A program made the translations under genes and the position numbers. From positions 1 through 64,000 of the forward strand of contig NZ_JOJE01000016.1 of the NCBI RefSeq assembly GCF_000720255.1: a stretch of DNA of 64,000 bases, written 5' to 3'. Below the pieces are notes generated by a model. That model worked only from the letters and a program-made list of their open reading frames with translations, did not search any database and was not told where the DNA came from. Every line of letters begins with the position of its first letter. The stretch's first letter is position 1. This DNA is from Streptomyces griseus subsp. griseus. GTDB taxonomy: Bacteria > Actinomycetota > Actinomycetes > Streptomycetales > Streptomycetaceae. Below, piece by piece: positions 35,006 to 44,074 of the stretch.

Positions 35006-37432
35006 TCAGTCCCCGTCGGCACCCGCCCCGTCGGCGTCATCGGCGTCCTCCGCGTCCCGCGGCACGCGGATGTCGAGCACGCACACGTCGTCCTGCTGCT
35101 CGCCCTCCCGCATCTCCGTCAGCAGCCGGTCCAGGGCGTCCGGCTCGCCCGGGGCATGCTCGCCCACGGTGCGGGCCAGCCGCTCCAGGCCCACGTCGAT
35201 GCTCTCCCCGGGCCGCTCGACCAGACCGTCGGTGTACATCAGGAGCCGGTCACCGGGCTCGAACAGGCACTCCGCCTCCTCGTACACCGGTGTGTCGCAC
35301 GCCCCGAGCAGCATGCCGCGCGGACGCGCGAGGTAGCGCACCTCGCCGCCCCGGTGCAGCAGCGGCGGTGGATGGCCGGCCTGCGCCCAGGCCAGCCGGC
35401 GCTGGTCGGGGCTGTAGCGGGCCAGCACGATCGTCGCCGTGCTCTGGGAGTCGCGGGAGTGCAGCAGCAGGGTGTTGAGCCGGGCGAGCGCGCCGGTCAG
35501 CGACGAGCCCGTGATGACCATGCCCTTGGTGGTGAAGCGGAGCTGAGCCATCGTGGCCACGGCGTCGATGCCGTGACCGGCGACGTCACCGACCACGAAC
35601 AGGGCGTCCCCGTCGGGCAGTTCGATGGCGCTGAACCAGTCGCCGCCGACGTTGAGCCCCGACTGGGCGGGGAGGTAGGCGACCGCGACCTCCAGCCCGG
35701 CCGGCCGCGCCACCTTCTTGGGCAGGGGCAGCAGCGCCTGCTGCAGTCGGGCGGCCAGGGTCCGCTCGGCCTGGAGCACACCGTGCTGGGTCAGGATCGC
35801 CCGCTCGGACTCCACGAGCGCCAGCTCCGCGCTGCGTTGCGCGGTCAGGTCCTGCACAAAACCGTGCACCTCGACCGGGGTGCCGTGGATGTCCGCCACC
35901 GCCTCGGCGACGGCCCGCAGATGCCGGACGCCCGCGCCGGTGCGGATCCGAAAAGGGATGTCGAACGGCTGCCCCGCTTCGAGGAGGCCCGTGACGGCGC
36001 GGGTCAGCGCGGGCACGTCCTCGGGCAGCGCGAGGGAGGGCAGCTCGGGCAGCCGCACCGGGCCGTCGGCGGGGTCCCGGCCGAAGAGGGAGAACACCTG
36101 GGAGGACCAGCTGGCCTCGTGCGAGACCAGGTTCCAGTTCGCCCAGCCGAGGTTGCCCAGCCGCTGCACGTCCGCCAGCCGCTGCTCCTGGCGGTCCGAG
36201 GGCTCGTGCCGGATCCAGGTGACGATCAACCCGTCGCCCAGCTTCGCCACCCGTACGAAGTACGTGGACAGTTCGGAAACACCGCCCACGACGTGTGTCC
36301 GGGCGAACGGCCGGCCCTCGTACGGCTCCCCGGTGGTCAGGGCACGCAGGCACCCCTGCCACAGCCCCTCGCCCACCACGGTCGGCCAGCACTCCAGGAA
36401 CCGCAGGCCGACCATCTCCCGGCCGGCGCGGCCGACGGCGTCGGTGGTGTCCGCGGTCGCGGCGTCGATGCGGTAGTCCTCGACCTCGCCCGACGGGGTG
36501 CGCAGCGGGCTGAGCAGAACGGCCGCGCCCGGCAGCCCGTCGAACACCGCCTGTACGGTGTCCGCCTCCCCTTCGGCGACGGGCCGGTGGCGGATGTCGA
36601 CGGTGCGCAGCCAGCCCGCGCAGAGCCGGACTGCGGCGCGCAGGTGTTCGCGGACGCGGGGTGTGAACGGCTCTTCGTGGCGACGCAGGAAGCCGAGGAC
36701 GATCTCGGCGGTGCCGCTGGGCGGCACGGGCAGCCAGGCGCGGGACTTCCACCGCTCCGGCGGGTCCCCGATGAGCAGGTACTGCTCGCGGTCCTTCTCG
36801 ACATCCTCCAGCCACCGCTCCTCGCCGGTGCGCAGGGCGTCCAGCGCGGCGATCCCGGCCAGCGGCGGCACATGGCGCCACTGGGTGGCCAGAGTGTTGT
36901 CGACCCCCGCGTGACCGACGAGTTCGAGCCCGCCGGCGGGCAGCCGGGAGTAGATCATGATTCCCTCGGCGCCGGTGCCCGGCGCGAGGTGTTCGAGCAG
37001 ACACCTGGCGAGATCCTCGGTGCCGCCGGTCCGGGCGAGGGCCTCGGCGAAGCGGCCCAGCGCGGCGGAGTCGTCGTCCGTGACCGGGTCCGCGGACGCG
37101 ACGTCGTAGGACTGGGCCTCGGCGGCGCCCGGTGCGGGGTCAGGGACGGTGGCGTGCAGTGGTGGCGCCAGCGTGCCGAGTGTGATCCAGCACTCCTCCA
37201 GGAGGGTGCGGTTGGCCGCCTTGGCGCGCTGTTGGAGGTCCTCCTGGGCCGCGTCCGGTGTACACCCGGTCAGTGCCATCAGCGCGCCCTTGGCCCGCTC
37301 CAGCACCGCCGAGGTGGCGGCGAGGTCCTGGAGCCGGTCCATCTCGGCGCGCTGTCGTGCCACGACTCTGGTCAGCGCGACCAGGTCGGGTACAGCACCC
37401 GGTTCCGCCGGGACGGCGGGTTCGCTCGTCAC
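35006..37432 (-). CDS. ANTAR-GAF-PAS-SpoIIE multidomain phosphatase
   Basis: An 808-residue cytoplasmic signalling protein. Residues 25-85 look like an ANTAR RNA-binding module (VLERAKGALMALTGCTPDAAQEDLQQRAKAANRTLL). A GAF region follows (RCLLEHLAPGTGAEGIMIYS near 145; LPVPPSGTAEIVLGFLRR near 240), then two PAS-like regions (VQAVFDGLPGAAVLLSPLR near 300; WANWNLVSHEASWSSQVFSLF near 440). The C-terminal SpoIIE/PP2C domain has GLNVGGDWFSAIELPDGDAL near 605, VVGDVAGHGIDA and LMYTDGLVE. It probably dephosphorylates anti-anti-sigma factors. Start GTG 37432 is chosen; ATG 37450 is possible. Confidence 0.88.
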   Translation of the reverse strand: MTSEPAVPAEPGAVPDLVALTRVVARQRAEMDRLQDLAATSAVLERAKGALMALTGCTPDAAQEDLQQRAKAANRTLLEECWITLGTLAPPLHATVPDPAPGAAEAQSYDVASADPVTDDDSAALGRFAEALARTGGTEDLARCLLEHLAPGTGAEGIMIYSRLPAGGLELVGHAGVDNTLATQWRHVPPLAGIAALDALRTGEERWLEDVEKDREQYLLIGDPPERWKSRAWLPVPPSGTAEIVLGFLRRHEEPFTPRVREHLRAAVRLCAGWLRTVDIRHRPVAEGEADTVQAVFDGLPGAAVLLSPLRTPSGEVEDYRIDAATADTTDAVGRAGREMVGLRFLECWPTVVGEGLWQGCLRALTTGEPYEGRPFARTHVVGGVSELSTYFVRVAKLGDGLIVTWIRHEPSDRQEQRLADVQRLGNLGWANWNLVSHEASWSSQVFSLFGRDPADGPVRLPELPSLALPEDVPALTRAVTGLLEAGQPFDIPFRIRTGAGVRHLRAVAEAVADIHGTPVEVHGFVQDLTAQRSAELALVESERAILTQHGVLQAERTLAARLQQALLPLPKKVARPAGLEVAVAYLPAQSGLNVGGDWFSAIELPDGDALFVVGDVAGHGIDAVATMAQLRFTTKGMVITGSSLTGALARLNTLLLHSRDSQSTATIVLARYSPDQRRLAWAQAGHPPPLLHRGGEVRYLARPRGMLLGACDTPVYEEAECLFEPGDRLLMYTDGLVERPGESIDVGLERLARTVGEHAPGEPDALDRLLTEMREGEQQDDVCVLDIRVPRDAEDADDADGAGADGD

Positions 37433-37537
37433 GCGACGAGCATGGCACATCGCGCCGCGATGGAGAGATGCCTTGACCTTCCCCGATTCACTCGCACGTG
37501 GTAGGACGTGCCGATTTTCCCGGCTCGTACCGCTCTC

Positions 37538-38101
37538 TCAGCGCTCGGGCGGCGGATACAGCCACAGCCGCAGCAGCCGGCTGAGCCGTGGCATGACGAG
37601 ATAGGTGAGCGTCGGCAGCAGCACCAGCGGGAACACGGCCGCGCGCAGGGGCAGGGGCCACTCCGTCGTGCGGGGCGTCACCAGCCACTGGATCAGCAGC
37701 GTGAACGGGTAGGCGCCGAGGAAGGTGGTGAGCACCATCTTCCATCGCGGCGGCGACTGCACCGCGGTGCCGGGGAGGCTGAACCAGGTCTCCATCCCGC
37801 TGGTGGACTGCCGCTCGGTGCTCTCCTCCGAGGCGATGCCCTCGATCCGCGCGTGCCACTCGGCCCGTTCGTCGGACTCCAGCCAGGCGGTGAGCCGGTG
37901 CGGATCGCTGAAGCGCAGCACCGCGTGGAAGCGGTGGCCACCGTCCTGAGGACGCAGCCAGGCGACGCCCTCGTTGCCCGGGAAGCGGCGGGCGCAGCGG
38001 GTGACCTGGTGGGTCCACTCCTCGAACTCGTGCTCGTGGCCGGGCCGTACCCGCCAGGTCAGGACGGTGGTTACCGGTTCGTGCCGGGTGGTGGTACTCA
38101 T
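37538..38101 (-). CDS. Antibiotic biosynthesis monooxygenase (ABM) domain membrane protein
   Basis: A 187-residue protein. Residues 12-105 form an ABM/dimeric alpha-beta-barrel domain (VTTVLTWRVRPGHEHEFEEW; HRFHAVLRFSDPHRLTAWLES). Two predicted membrane helices follow (MVLTTFLGAYPFTLLIQWLV; LPLRAAVFPLVLLPTLTYLV). This ABM-plus-anchor form is common in actinobacteria and has no proven reaction. I start at the ATG at 38101 (MSTTTRHEPV). The region upstream is a repeat-rich stretch with no gene. Confidence 0.82.
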   Translation of the reverse strand: MSTTTRHEPVTTVLTWRVRPGHEHEFEEWTHQVTRCARRFPGNEGVAWLRPQDGGHRFHAVLRFSDPHRLTAWLESDERAEWHARIEGIASEESTERQSTSGMETWFSLPGTAVQSPPRWKMVLTTFLGAYPFTLLIQWLVTPRTTEWPLPLRAAVFPLVLLPTLTYLVMPRLSRLLRLWLYPPPER

Positions 38102-38635
38102 GTTCACCACGGGTGCCACGTATGGCGGCGGCCATGCCTGCCGTACGCTGCGGGGCCGTTCCGCGGCCGCCGTCGGCAGGCGGGGCCGTCAGCGGGGCGC
38201 GGCTGTAAAGCAGGCTGGGCCGCCAGCGGACAGTGGCCGTCGACGGGGGCCCGTCGGTGGACGGGACACAAACGGACGTTGGGCCGTCGGTGGTCGTGTC
38301 CGTTGGCGTGCGGAATCCGTTGGCGGTGGGGTCCGTTGGCGTGCGGGATCCGTTGGCGTGCGGGCCGTCGGCGTGCGGGTCCTCGGCGTGCGGGATCCGT
38401 CGGCGTGCGGGTCCTCGGCGTGCGGGCCGTCGGCGTGTGGGTCCCTCGGCGTGCGGATCCGTCGGCGTGCGGATCCGTCGGCTGGCAGGACCCGTAGAAC
38501 GGCCGGCCGGGCCCATTGGCTGGCGGGCCCGGTAGAACGGTCGGGCCCATCCGCGGGCGGGGCCCGTAGCACGGTCGGGGGCCCATCCGCGGGCGAGCCC
38601 GTCAACGGCCGTGGGTCGTCAGCGGCCGGAGGCCG
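38102..38635. other. Intergenic region filled with tandem repeats
   Basis: No gene fits here. After a short GC-rich stretch next to the ABM gene (about 38102-38290), two tandem arrays occupy 38299-38610. Frames remain open on both strands only because of the repeats. Any promoter for the ABM gene must lie in or beside this region. Confidence 0.65.
38299..38610. repeat. Minisatellite: about 12 units of 14-17 bp, then units of about 34-37 bp
   Basis: From 38299 to about 38482 there are roughly twelve imperfect units of 14-17 bp with consensus TCCGTYGGCGTGCGGG; lengths vary by small indels. From about 38488 to 38610 follow roughly three longer units built on GGCCCATYCGCGGGCG and ending GTAGMACGGTCGGG. 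The length drift within units indicates active slippage or recombination. Confidence 0.85.
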
Positions 38636-39016
38636 TCAGCGGGTGGTGCCGTGGTCCACGAGCGCCTGGCTCACCGCGCGGACGCTGCGGGCGATGTGCT
38701 GGAGCTGCATGACCTCGGCCGCGTACAGCTTGATGGTGTGCTCGATGACGGACTCCGGCAGCCCCAGGCGCGGGAGGTCGGCGCGGGCGGTCTGCAGGGC
38801 GGTGCGGGCGACCCGTATCTCCTGCTGGACCTGGATCTCGGCGTGACGGGCGAGCAGCACGGGGTGGCGCAGGAGGACGGGATAGCTGGCGTAGCGGGCC
38901 GGTACGAGTTCGCGCAGCCACTTGACGGCCGAGCGCTCCCAGTCGAAGCTGCCGGGGGTCTTGACCTGGCACGGCCAGTCCGGGCCGATGCGCGTGATCG
39001 TCGTCGTCAGTGCCAT
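38636..39016 (-). CDS. Hypothetical helical protein
   Basis: A 126-residue protein from the ATG at 39016 with GGAAG ahead. It begins MALTTTITRIGPDWPCQVKT and continues as mostly amphipathic helix (ARHAEIQVQQEIRVARTALQ; ESVIEHTIKLYAAEVMQLQH). No signal, membrane segment or catalytic motif is seen, and I do not recognise the family. Its start lies downstream of an AT-rich patch at 39208-39300 that may hold its promoter and an RpiR-type operator. Confidence 0.65.
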   Translation of the reverse strand: MALTTTITRIGPDWPCQVKTPGSFDWERSAVKWLRELVPARYASYPVLLRHPVLLARHAEIQVQQEIRVARTALQTARADLPRLGLPESVIEHTIKLYAAEVMQLQHIARSVRAVSQALVDHGTTR

Positions 39017-39209
39017 GTTCGTCGCTTCCGGGTGTGCGGGTCGGAGGGGTGGTCCGACGGGGTGGGCGGCCCCGGTCCAGGGGATGACCGGAGCCGCCGA
39101 GGGCGCTCGCGCAGGCGATGCCCCGAACACCCTGGTCGCCGACGCGGGTAGGGGACGGCGGCTCCGGGCGTTCGTTGTGGAGCCCTAGGTGGGCGGTGCG
39201 GCGTGAGCA

Positions 39210-39259
39210 GTATTTATATATGCCGTCGCCTTTGCAAGACGTATGAAAACATTCATGCG
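39210..39259. promoter_or_regulatory. AT-rich patch with near-palindrome, candidate RpiR operator
   Basis: TATTTATATATG at 39210-39221 is strikingly AT-rich for this genome. At 39240-39259 CGTATGAA-AACA-TTCATGCG forms 8-bp arms with one mismatch; the inner ATGAA/TTCAT arms are perfect. A further TATGAAA occurs near 39285. RpiR-type proteins commonly bind TGAA-N-TTCA sites, and the RpiR gene lies beside it, ending at 39301. Confidence 0.45.
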
Positions 39260-39300
39260 TGATTTGAGTGCAAGGCGGCTTATGTATGAAATCGGTGAGC

Positions 39301-40221
39301 TCAGTCCCGGAGGAAGAACTGGTGCTGCTCCGAGATCTGTTCGTACTCCTCGAGCCGGGCCTGGGTACGCTCCGGACCCGCGTCCGTCATGGCCTGGAGC
39401 AGCGCGGCCGCCATCACACCCGGCGCGGCGTAGGAGTCGAACACCAGCCGGGACCCGGTGCCGGTGGCGAAGGTGACGTCCGCTTCGTCGGCGACCGGAC
39501 CGAGCGCGAGGTCGGTGACGAGGGCGACCCGCAACCCGGCCTTACGGGCGACCCGGACCGCGCTCAGCGTCTCCTGGGCGTGCCGGGGCATCGAGAACGC
39601 CAGCACCCAGGTGCCGCCCGCCTCACGGGACTGCAACAGCGCGTCGTAGGCGACGCTGCCGCCCCGGTTCACCAGCCGCACGTCGGGGTGGACACGGCGC
39701 GCCGCGTAGGCGAAGTACTCGGCGAGGGAGGCCGAGATGCGCAGGCCCAGGACGGTCAGCGGGGTCGACTGCGACAACTGGCGGCCGATGTCGATGACCT
39801 GGTCGGGGTCGGCGAAGTCGCGGCGCAGGTTCTCCAGGTTCGTGATCTCCGCGTCGACCGCCGCCTGGAGCTCGTTGCTCTTGTCCTCCTCGGCCGTGCC
39901 GCCGCCGGCCAGGGTGCCGAGGGCGATCGACTGGAGCTTCTCGCGCAGCGCGGGATACCCGCTGAAGCCCACCGCCCCGGCGAACCGCGTCACCGAGGGC
40001 TGGCTGACCCCGACGCGCTCGGCGAGATCGGTGATGGAGAGGAACGCCGCCTCGGTGATGTGCTCGATCAGGTACTGGGCGATGCGGCGCTGACCCGGTG
40101 ACAGATGGGGCCCGTCGAAGAGCGCCCGGAGCTGGGAAGTAGGGGCGGCCTCGGCCCGGGGAACCGTCTTTCCCGAGGTGATCGCGGATGCCTGTGCGCG
40201 TGCCTGCTGCGGCGATGGCAC
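39301..40221 (-). CDS. RpiR/MurR-family transcriptional regulator
   Basis: A 306-residue regulator. The HTH_6 domain spans residues 30-105 (LSPGQRRIAQYLIEHITEAAF; ITDLAERVGVSQPSVTRFAGAVGF). A SIS sugar-phosphate-binding domain follows (LTVLGLRISASLAEYFAYAARRV near 155; VLAFSMPRHAQETLSAVRVA near 210). It should respond to a phosphosugar. The GTG at 40221 is set by AAAGGAGG seven bases upstream; an ATG at 40245 would bury that site. No sugar operon is adjacent, so its targets are elsewhere or the small gene at 38636. Confidence 0.9.
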   Translation of the reverse strand: MPSPQQARAQASAITSGKTVPRAEAAPTSQLRALFDGPHLSPGQRRIAQYLIEHITEAAFLSITDLAERVGVSQPSVTRFAGAVGFSGYPALREKLQSIALGTLAGGGTAEEDKSNELQAAVDAEITNLENLRRDFADPDQVIDIGRQLSQSTPLTVLGLRISASLAEYFAYAARRVHPDVRLVNRGGSVAYDALLQSREAGGTWVLAFSMPRHAQETLSAVRVARKAGLRVALVTDLALGPVADEADVTFATGTGSRLVFDSYAAPGVMAAALLQAMTDAGPERTQARLEEYEQISEQHQFFLRD

Positions 40222-40269
40222 CGGTGCGCCTCCTTTGTCTTCCACGAGAACTCAACATAGCTCAGCCGC

Positions 40270-41994
40270 TCATCTGCGGTAGATCGTGATCGAGTGCCCG
40301 ACCTCGTCGATCGGACGACCGCTGTCGATCAGCCCGGCCAGCCACCCCTGCGCCTTGGCCACCGCGGTGTCCGACACCACCAGCAGCCCGCGCACCCGGT
40401 CGGCGGGCACCCCGCGCGGATCGGACGCCTCGATGCCGTACGACGCCGGAAGGCCGCTGCCCTTGTACACCAGCCAGACCCGCTCGCCCGGATACCGCTC
40501 ACGCAGCCGGTCCGCCAGCCGGCCCAGGTCCTGGCCCCAGTCCACGTTGGAGTCGTGCAGCAGCAGATGTGTCCTCGCGGGCCCGCCGAACGCCTCGTTG
40601 GAGTAGGGCAGGTAGTAGGGGAACGTCCGCAGCGAGCTCACCGCCACGAACGCCAGCAGCACCCCGGTCACCAGTGGCCCCCAGCGCCAGCGCACCGCGA
40701 AGACACAGCCCGCCGCCACCGCCAGGAACACCGGTAGGAAGATCGCGTACCGAGTGCCGAAGTCCCGCGCCCCCTCCATCGCCACCACGAGCAGCACCGC
40801 GGACGGGAGCAGCACGAAGGGCGCCGCGGGCCGCAGCCGCCGCACCGCCAGCAGCACCACCGCACCGGCCGTCCACAGGGCGAGCATGCCGAGCGGGGTC
40901 TTCACCAGCAGCGCGGCCGGCAGGTAGTACCAGCGCGACCCGTCGTAGAGACGGCCGAACAGGAAGCCCTCCCACGGCCGGTTCTCCATCCAGAACTGGA
41001 CGCGCATACCGTCCCGGTAGGCCGCCGGGAACGGCAGCGACCGGACCAGCAACGCGCGCTTCCCGCGCAGCGGCGGCACCGCTTCCAGCGGCTCCCAGCG
41101 CAGCCGGGGATCGACCATCAGATACGTCGCCCATACGACGGCGAGGGCCACCACCGCCACCACCGCGGCCCGCGGCAGCGCCCGCGACCAGTTCGGGGAG
41201 CGCCCCCGCCACGCGGTCAGCGCGGCCAGACCCACCAGCACCACGGCGGCCGGCAGCGCGCTCATCTTGGTGGCCATCGCCGCACCGAGCGCCACCCCCG
41301 CGAGCGGCACGTACAGGCGCGGCCGCCGGCGCGCCCGCCACAGCAGCCACACCGACGTCAACAGGAAACCCGCCACCGGGACGTCGAGGGTGGCCAGCGA
41401 ACCGTGCGCGATCAGGTCGGGGGAGAAGGCGTACAGGGCGAGCGCCGCGAGGCCGGCCCGCGTACCCGCGAGGTCACGGGCGAAGGCGAGGACGACCAGA
41501 CCGAACAGCAGCGTCAGCGCGATCACCGGCAGACGGGCCCAGAGCATCAGCCGCCAGGGATCGTTGCCCGACGCGTACAGCAGCCGCTGCCCGAACGCCT
41601 CCTGGGTCGCGGCGGGAGTCGGATCGAAACGCGGGTCGGCGAGTGCCACGCCGACGCCGATGACCAGCTTCCCGAGCGGTGGGTGCTCGGGGTTGTAGCG
41701 CAACCGGTGCTCGTGCAGATAGTCGGCCGCCGCGCCGACGTACACCGGCTCGTCGATCGTCGGCGTCTGCTGGACGGCCGTGGTGACCATCGCGACGCCC
41801 ATCTGGGCGAGCAGGACGACCACCAGGAGCCGTACCAGCCATGGTCCGCGTGCCCGGCCGGGCGAGCGCGCGAGGATCATGCGGAGAGGCATCGCCGGGG
41901 TCTTCCCCGGCTTCGGCGCGTGCGGTGCCGGTGCCGGTGCCGGTGTCTGCGAGTCGACCACCCTGTGCTGTGCGCGTGCCATCATCCGCCCCAC
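40270..41994 (-). CDS. GT39-like polytopic membrane glycosyltransferase
   Basis: A 574-residue GT-C protein with about eleven predicted helices. The first extracytoplasmic loop carries TPTIDEPVYVGAAADYLHEH near residue 80, with the Asp-Glu pair that acts as catalytic base in protein-mannosyltransferase relatives, followed by LRYNPEHPPLGKLVIGVGV. The C-terminal domain is soluble (HDSNVDWGQDLGRLADRLRE; VWLVYKGSGLPASYGIEA). It should transfer a sugar from a polyprenyl carrier to a protein or lipid outside. Starts at GTG 41994 or ATG 41985 are both possible. Confidence 0.85.
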   Translation of the reverse strand: MGRMMARAQHRVVDSQTPAPAPAPHAPKPGKTPAMPLRMILARSPGRARGPWLVRLLVVVLLAQMGVAMVTTAVQQTPTIDEPVYVGAAADYLHEHRLRYNPEHPPLGKLVIGVGVALADPRFDPTPAATQEAFGQRLLYASGNDPWRLMLWARLPVIALTLLFGLVVLAFARDLAGTRAGLAALALYAFSPDLIAHGSLATLDVPVAGFLLTSVWLLWRARRRPRLYVPLAGVALGAAMATKMSALPAAVVLVGLAALTAWRGRSPNWSRALPRAAVVAVVALAVVWATYLMVDPRLRWEPLEAVPPLRGKRALLVRSLPFPAAYRDGMRVQFWMENRPWEGFLFGRLYDGSRWYYLPAALLVKTPLGMLALWTAGAVVLLAVRRLRPAAPFVLLPSAVLLVVAMEGARDFGTRYAIFLPVFLAVAAGCVFAVRWRWGPLVTGVLLAFVAVSSLRTFPYYLPYSNEAFGGPARTHLLLHDSNVDWGQDLGRLADRLRERYPGERVWLVYKGSGLPASYGIEASDPRGVPADRVRGLLVVSDTAVAKAQGWLAGLIDSGRPIDEVGHSITIYRR

Positions 41995-42076
41995 GGTGAC
42001 ACCTGTCCGAGCGGCGGCGGGGGCCGGTGCGCGGGGCCGCGTCGGGCCCTCCGCGCCGGCCCCCGCCGCGCCGGCG

Positions 42077-43996
42077 TCACCGCTTCAGGATCCGTACCGA
42101 CAGACCTTCCGCCGTGTACACAGGTACGGCCCGCAGAGCGTCGGAGTTCACCTCCACGCGGTCGAACTGCCCGCGCAGCGCCGGGGCGCCGATCACGCGG
42201 ACCGTGCTCCCGGCAGCCGGCGGGCACTCGGGGTCGAGCCGCAGCGACAGCACACTGCCCGCGCCCAGGACGACCCGCCGGGTCACCGTCAGGACCGCCT
42301 TGTGCCGGCCCGCGCGCAGGGTCGGCGCCAGGGCGGCGGACTCCTGCGCGAACACACCGTGCACCTGCACCGGTTCGTCGACCCGCAGCGTGCCGCCCAG
42401 CACCCGGACGTCACCGTGGCCCAGCGCGTGGCCCGAGGCGGAGACCAGCACACCGTCCTCCAGCACGGTCCCGCCCGTGTACCGGTTGTGGCCGGTCAGG
42501 GTGAGTGTGCCGGTGCCCTTCTTCGTCAGACCGCCCCGGCCGTCGATGTCGTTGCGCCAGACGTCGGCCGCCCCGAAGCCACCGGCCGCCGCGTCGAGGG
42601 CGACCGTGACATCGGAGTCGAAGGAGCCGTAACCGTCCGCCGCGGCGAACAGGTTGAGCCGCCCCCACTGCTCGAAGCCGTCCAGCAGCACGTACCCGGA
42701 GGGCAGCGCCGTCGTGCGCAGCACCTCGCGCCGCTGCGCCGCGTCCAGGTACGGCAGCCGCGTCTCCAGCAGCACCTCCGCGCCCTTGGGCACGGTCAGC
42801 GGTTCCCGGCGGCCCTCGCGGGTCAATACGTAGGTGAGGCGCGGCTCGACCGATCGGGCGTTGGCGGCGCGGTCGGCGTACGGGTCCTCGGCGAGGGGGG
42901 CGGAGTGCGCGTAGGCGTACAGGGTGTCGGCCGTCGTGCCGGTCTTCTCCTGGAAGTACGCCAGCGCCTGGGCGCGCGCCGCCTTCTTCAGATCGGCGTT
43001 GGCCGGGTCGGCGAGCGTGGCGGCGGCCAGCGCGGTGGCCATGATCCGGCCGCCGATGACGTCGACGGTGGAGTGCATGCCCGACATGATCCGGGTGTGG
43101 CTGAGCTCGAGGGCCCGCGTCACCAGCTCCTGGAAGCGCTCGGGGACGGCGTACGCGTACGCCAGCGCCGCCAGGTGGAAGGCGTTGGTGTGACCGCTCG
43201 GGAAACCGCCGTCGTCGACGGGCGAGGTGCTGCGCTGCCGCAGCAGCTGCTTCGCGACGACCACCTTCGAGTCGTACACCGGGAAGCCGAACTCATCCGT
43301 ACGGCCGGTGTCGACGACCTCGCTGTCCTCGTTCATGCGCCACGGGCGCGGGTACTGGAAGGCGTACTTGCCCGGGTTGCCCGAGGCGAACGGGCCGCGC
43401 ACGGTGTCGACGAGCTTGGCCACCAGGCCGAGGTCGGAGGTGTACGAGCCGGCGCCCAGCGCGGAACCGGCGGGCGCGTCCGCAGGCACGGAGTCGTCGA
43501 TCTTGGTCGGGGGAGTCGTGTCCGGGGCGCCGGTGATCGACGTGACCGCCTTGGCGCCCGCCTTGTACAGGCCGGACAGCCGGCCCAGGCCGGCGATCAT
43601 CGCGTAGCTCTGGTGCTGGCGGTCGTAGAGGAACGCCTCCTTCGCCTGCTCCTCGGTCCGTGCGGTGGTGAGGCGGGCGCAGTAGCGCATGTTGGCGCGC
43701 AGCACCTCGGGGCGCAGCGGGGTGCCGGTGTTCCAGGCGGCGCCGGTCTTCCACACCTCGGCCATGCCGCCGAGGATCCGCACGACCGCGTTGGTCTCGG
43801 GCGTGAGGTTCGCCAGGACGTTGGTCTTGTAGTCGTCGACGAACGCGGCGGGCGCGGTGGCGGCCTTGGCGTCCGCCGCGCCCAGCCATCCGGCGAACGT
43901 CGGCGCGGCGAGCAGCGCGGCCGAGCCGCCCAGGGACGTTCTGAGGAAACCCCTCCGGTTCAGGGTGGGGGAGTGGTGCCCGGCGGGTGACGGCAT
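42077..43996 (-). CDS. Tat-exported PAP2-family phosphatase with autotransporter-type repeat
   Basis: A 639-residue protein. The Tat signal is LNRRGFLRTSLGGSAALLAA. The PAP2/haloperoxidase-like core has KYAFQYPRPWR near residue 215, FPSGHTNAFHLAAL near 266 and RIMSGMHSTVD near 302, all three phosphatase motifs. The C-terminal 200 residues are beta-rich and include KGTGTLTLTGHNRYTGGT near 498, a passenger-associated repeat normally found in Gram-negative autotransporters, though no translocator barrel is present. It probably acts as a secreted acid phosphatase. ATG at 43996. Confidence 0.87.
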   Translation of the reverse strand: MPSPAGHHSPTLNRRGFLRTSLGGSAALLAAPTFAGWLGAADAKAATAPAAFVDDYKTNVLANLTPETNAVVRILGGMAEVWKTGAAWNTGTPLRPEVLRANMRYCARLTTARTEEQAKEAFLYDRQHQSYAMIAGLGRLSGLYKAGAKAVTSITGAPDTTPPTKIDDSVPADAPAGSALGAGSYTSDLGLVAKLVDTVRGPFASGNPGKYAFQYPRPWRMNEDSEVVDTGRTDEFGFPVYDSKVVVAKQLLRQRSTSPVDDGGFPSGHTNAFHLAALAYAYAVPERFQELVTRALELSHTRIMSGMHSTVDVIGGRIMATALAAATLADPANADLKKAARAQALAYFQEKTGTTADTLYAYAHSAPLAEDPYADRAANARSVEPRLTYVLTREGRREPLTVPKGAEVLLETRLPYLDAAQRREVLRTTALPSGYVLLDGFEQWGRLNLFAAADGYGSFDSDVTVALDAAAGGFGAADVWRNDIDGRGGLTKKGTGTLTLTGHNRYTGGTVLEDGVLVSASGHALGHGDVRVLGGTLRVDEPVQVHGVFAQESAALAPTLRAGRHKAVLTVTRRVVLGAGSVLSLRLDPECPPAAGSTVRVIGAPALRGQFDRVEVNSDALRAVPVYTAEGLSVRILKR

Positions 43997-44074
43997 GGAT
44001 GTGCCTCTCTTCAGTTCTTCGGCGGTGTGGCCGTGGGAGTCGTGCGATCTTGCCTGATTCGACGGGGACTTGAG

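Noticed and set aside
38233..38535. A 100-codon plus-strand gene inside the minisatellite
   Set aside because: Encoded wholly by repeat units, and frame integrity depends on repeat lengths that vary.
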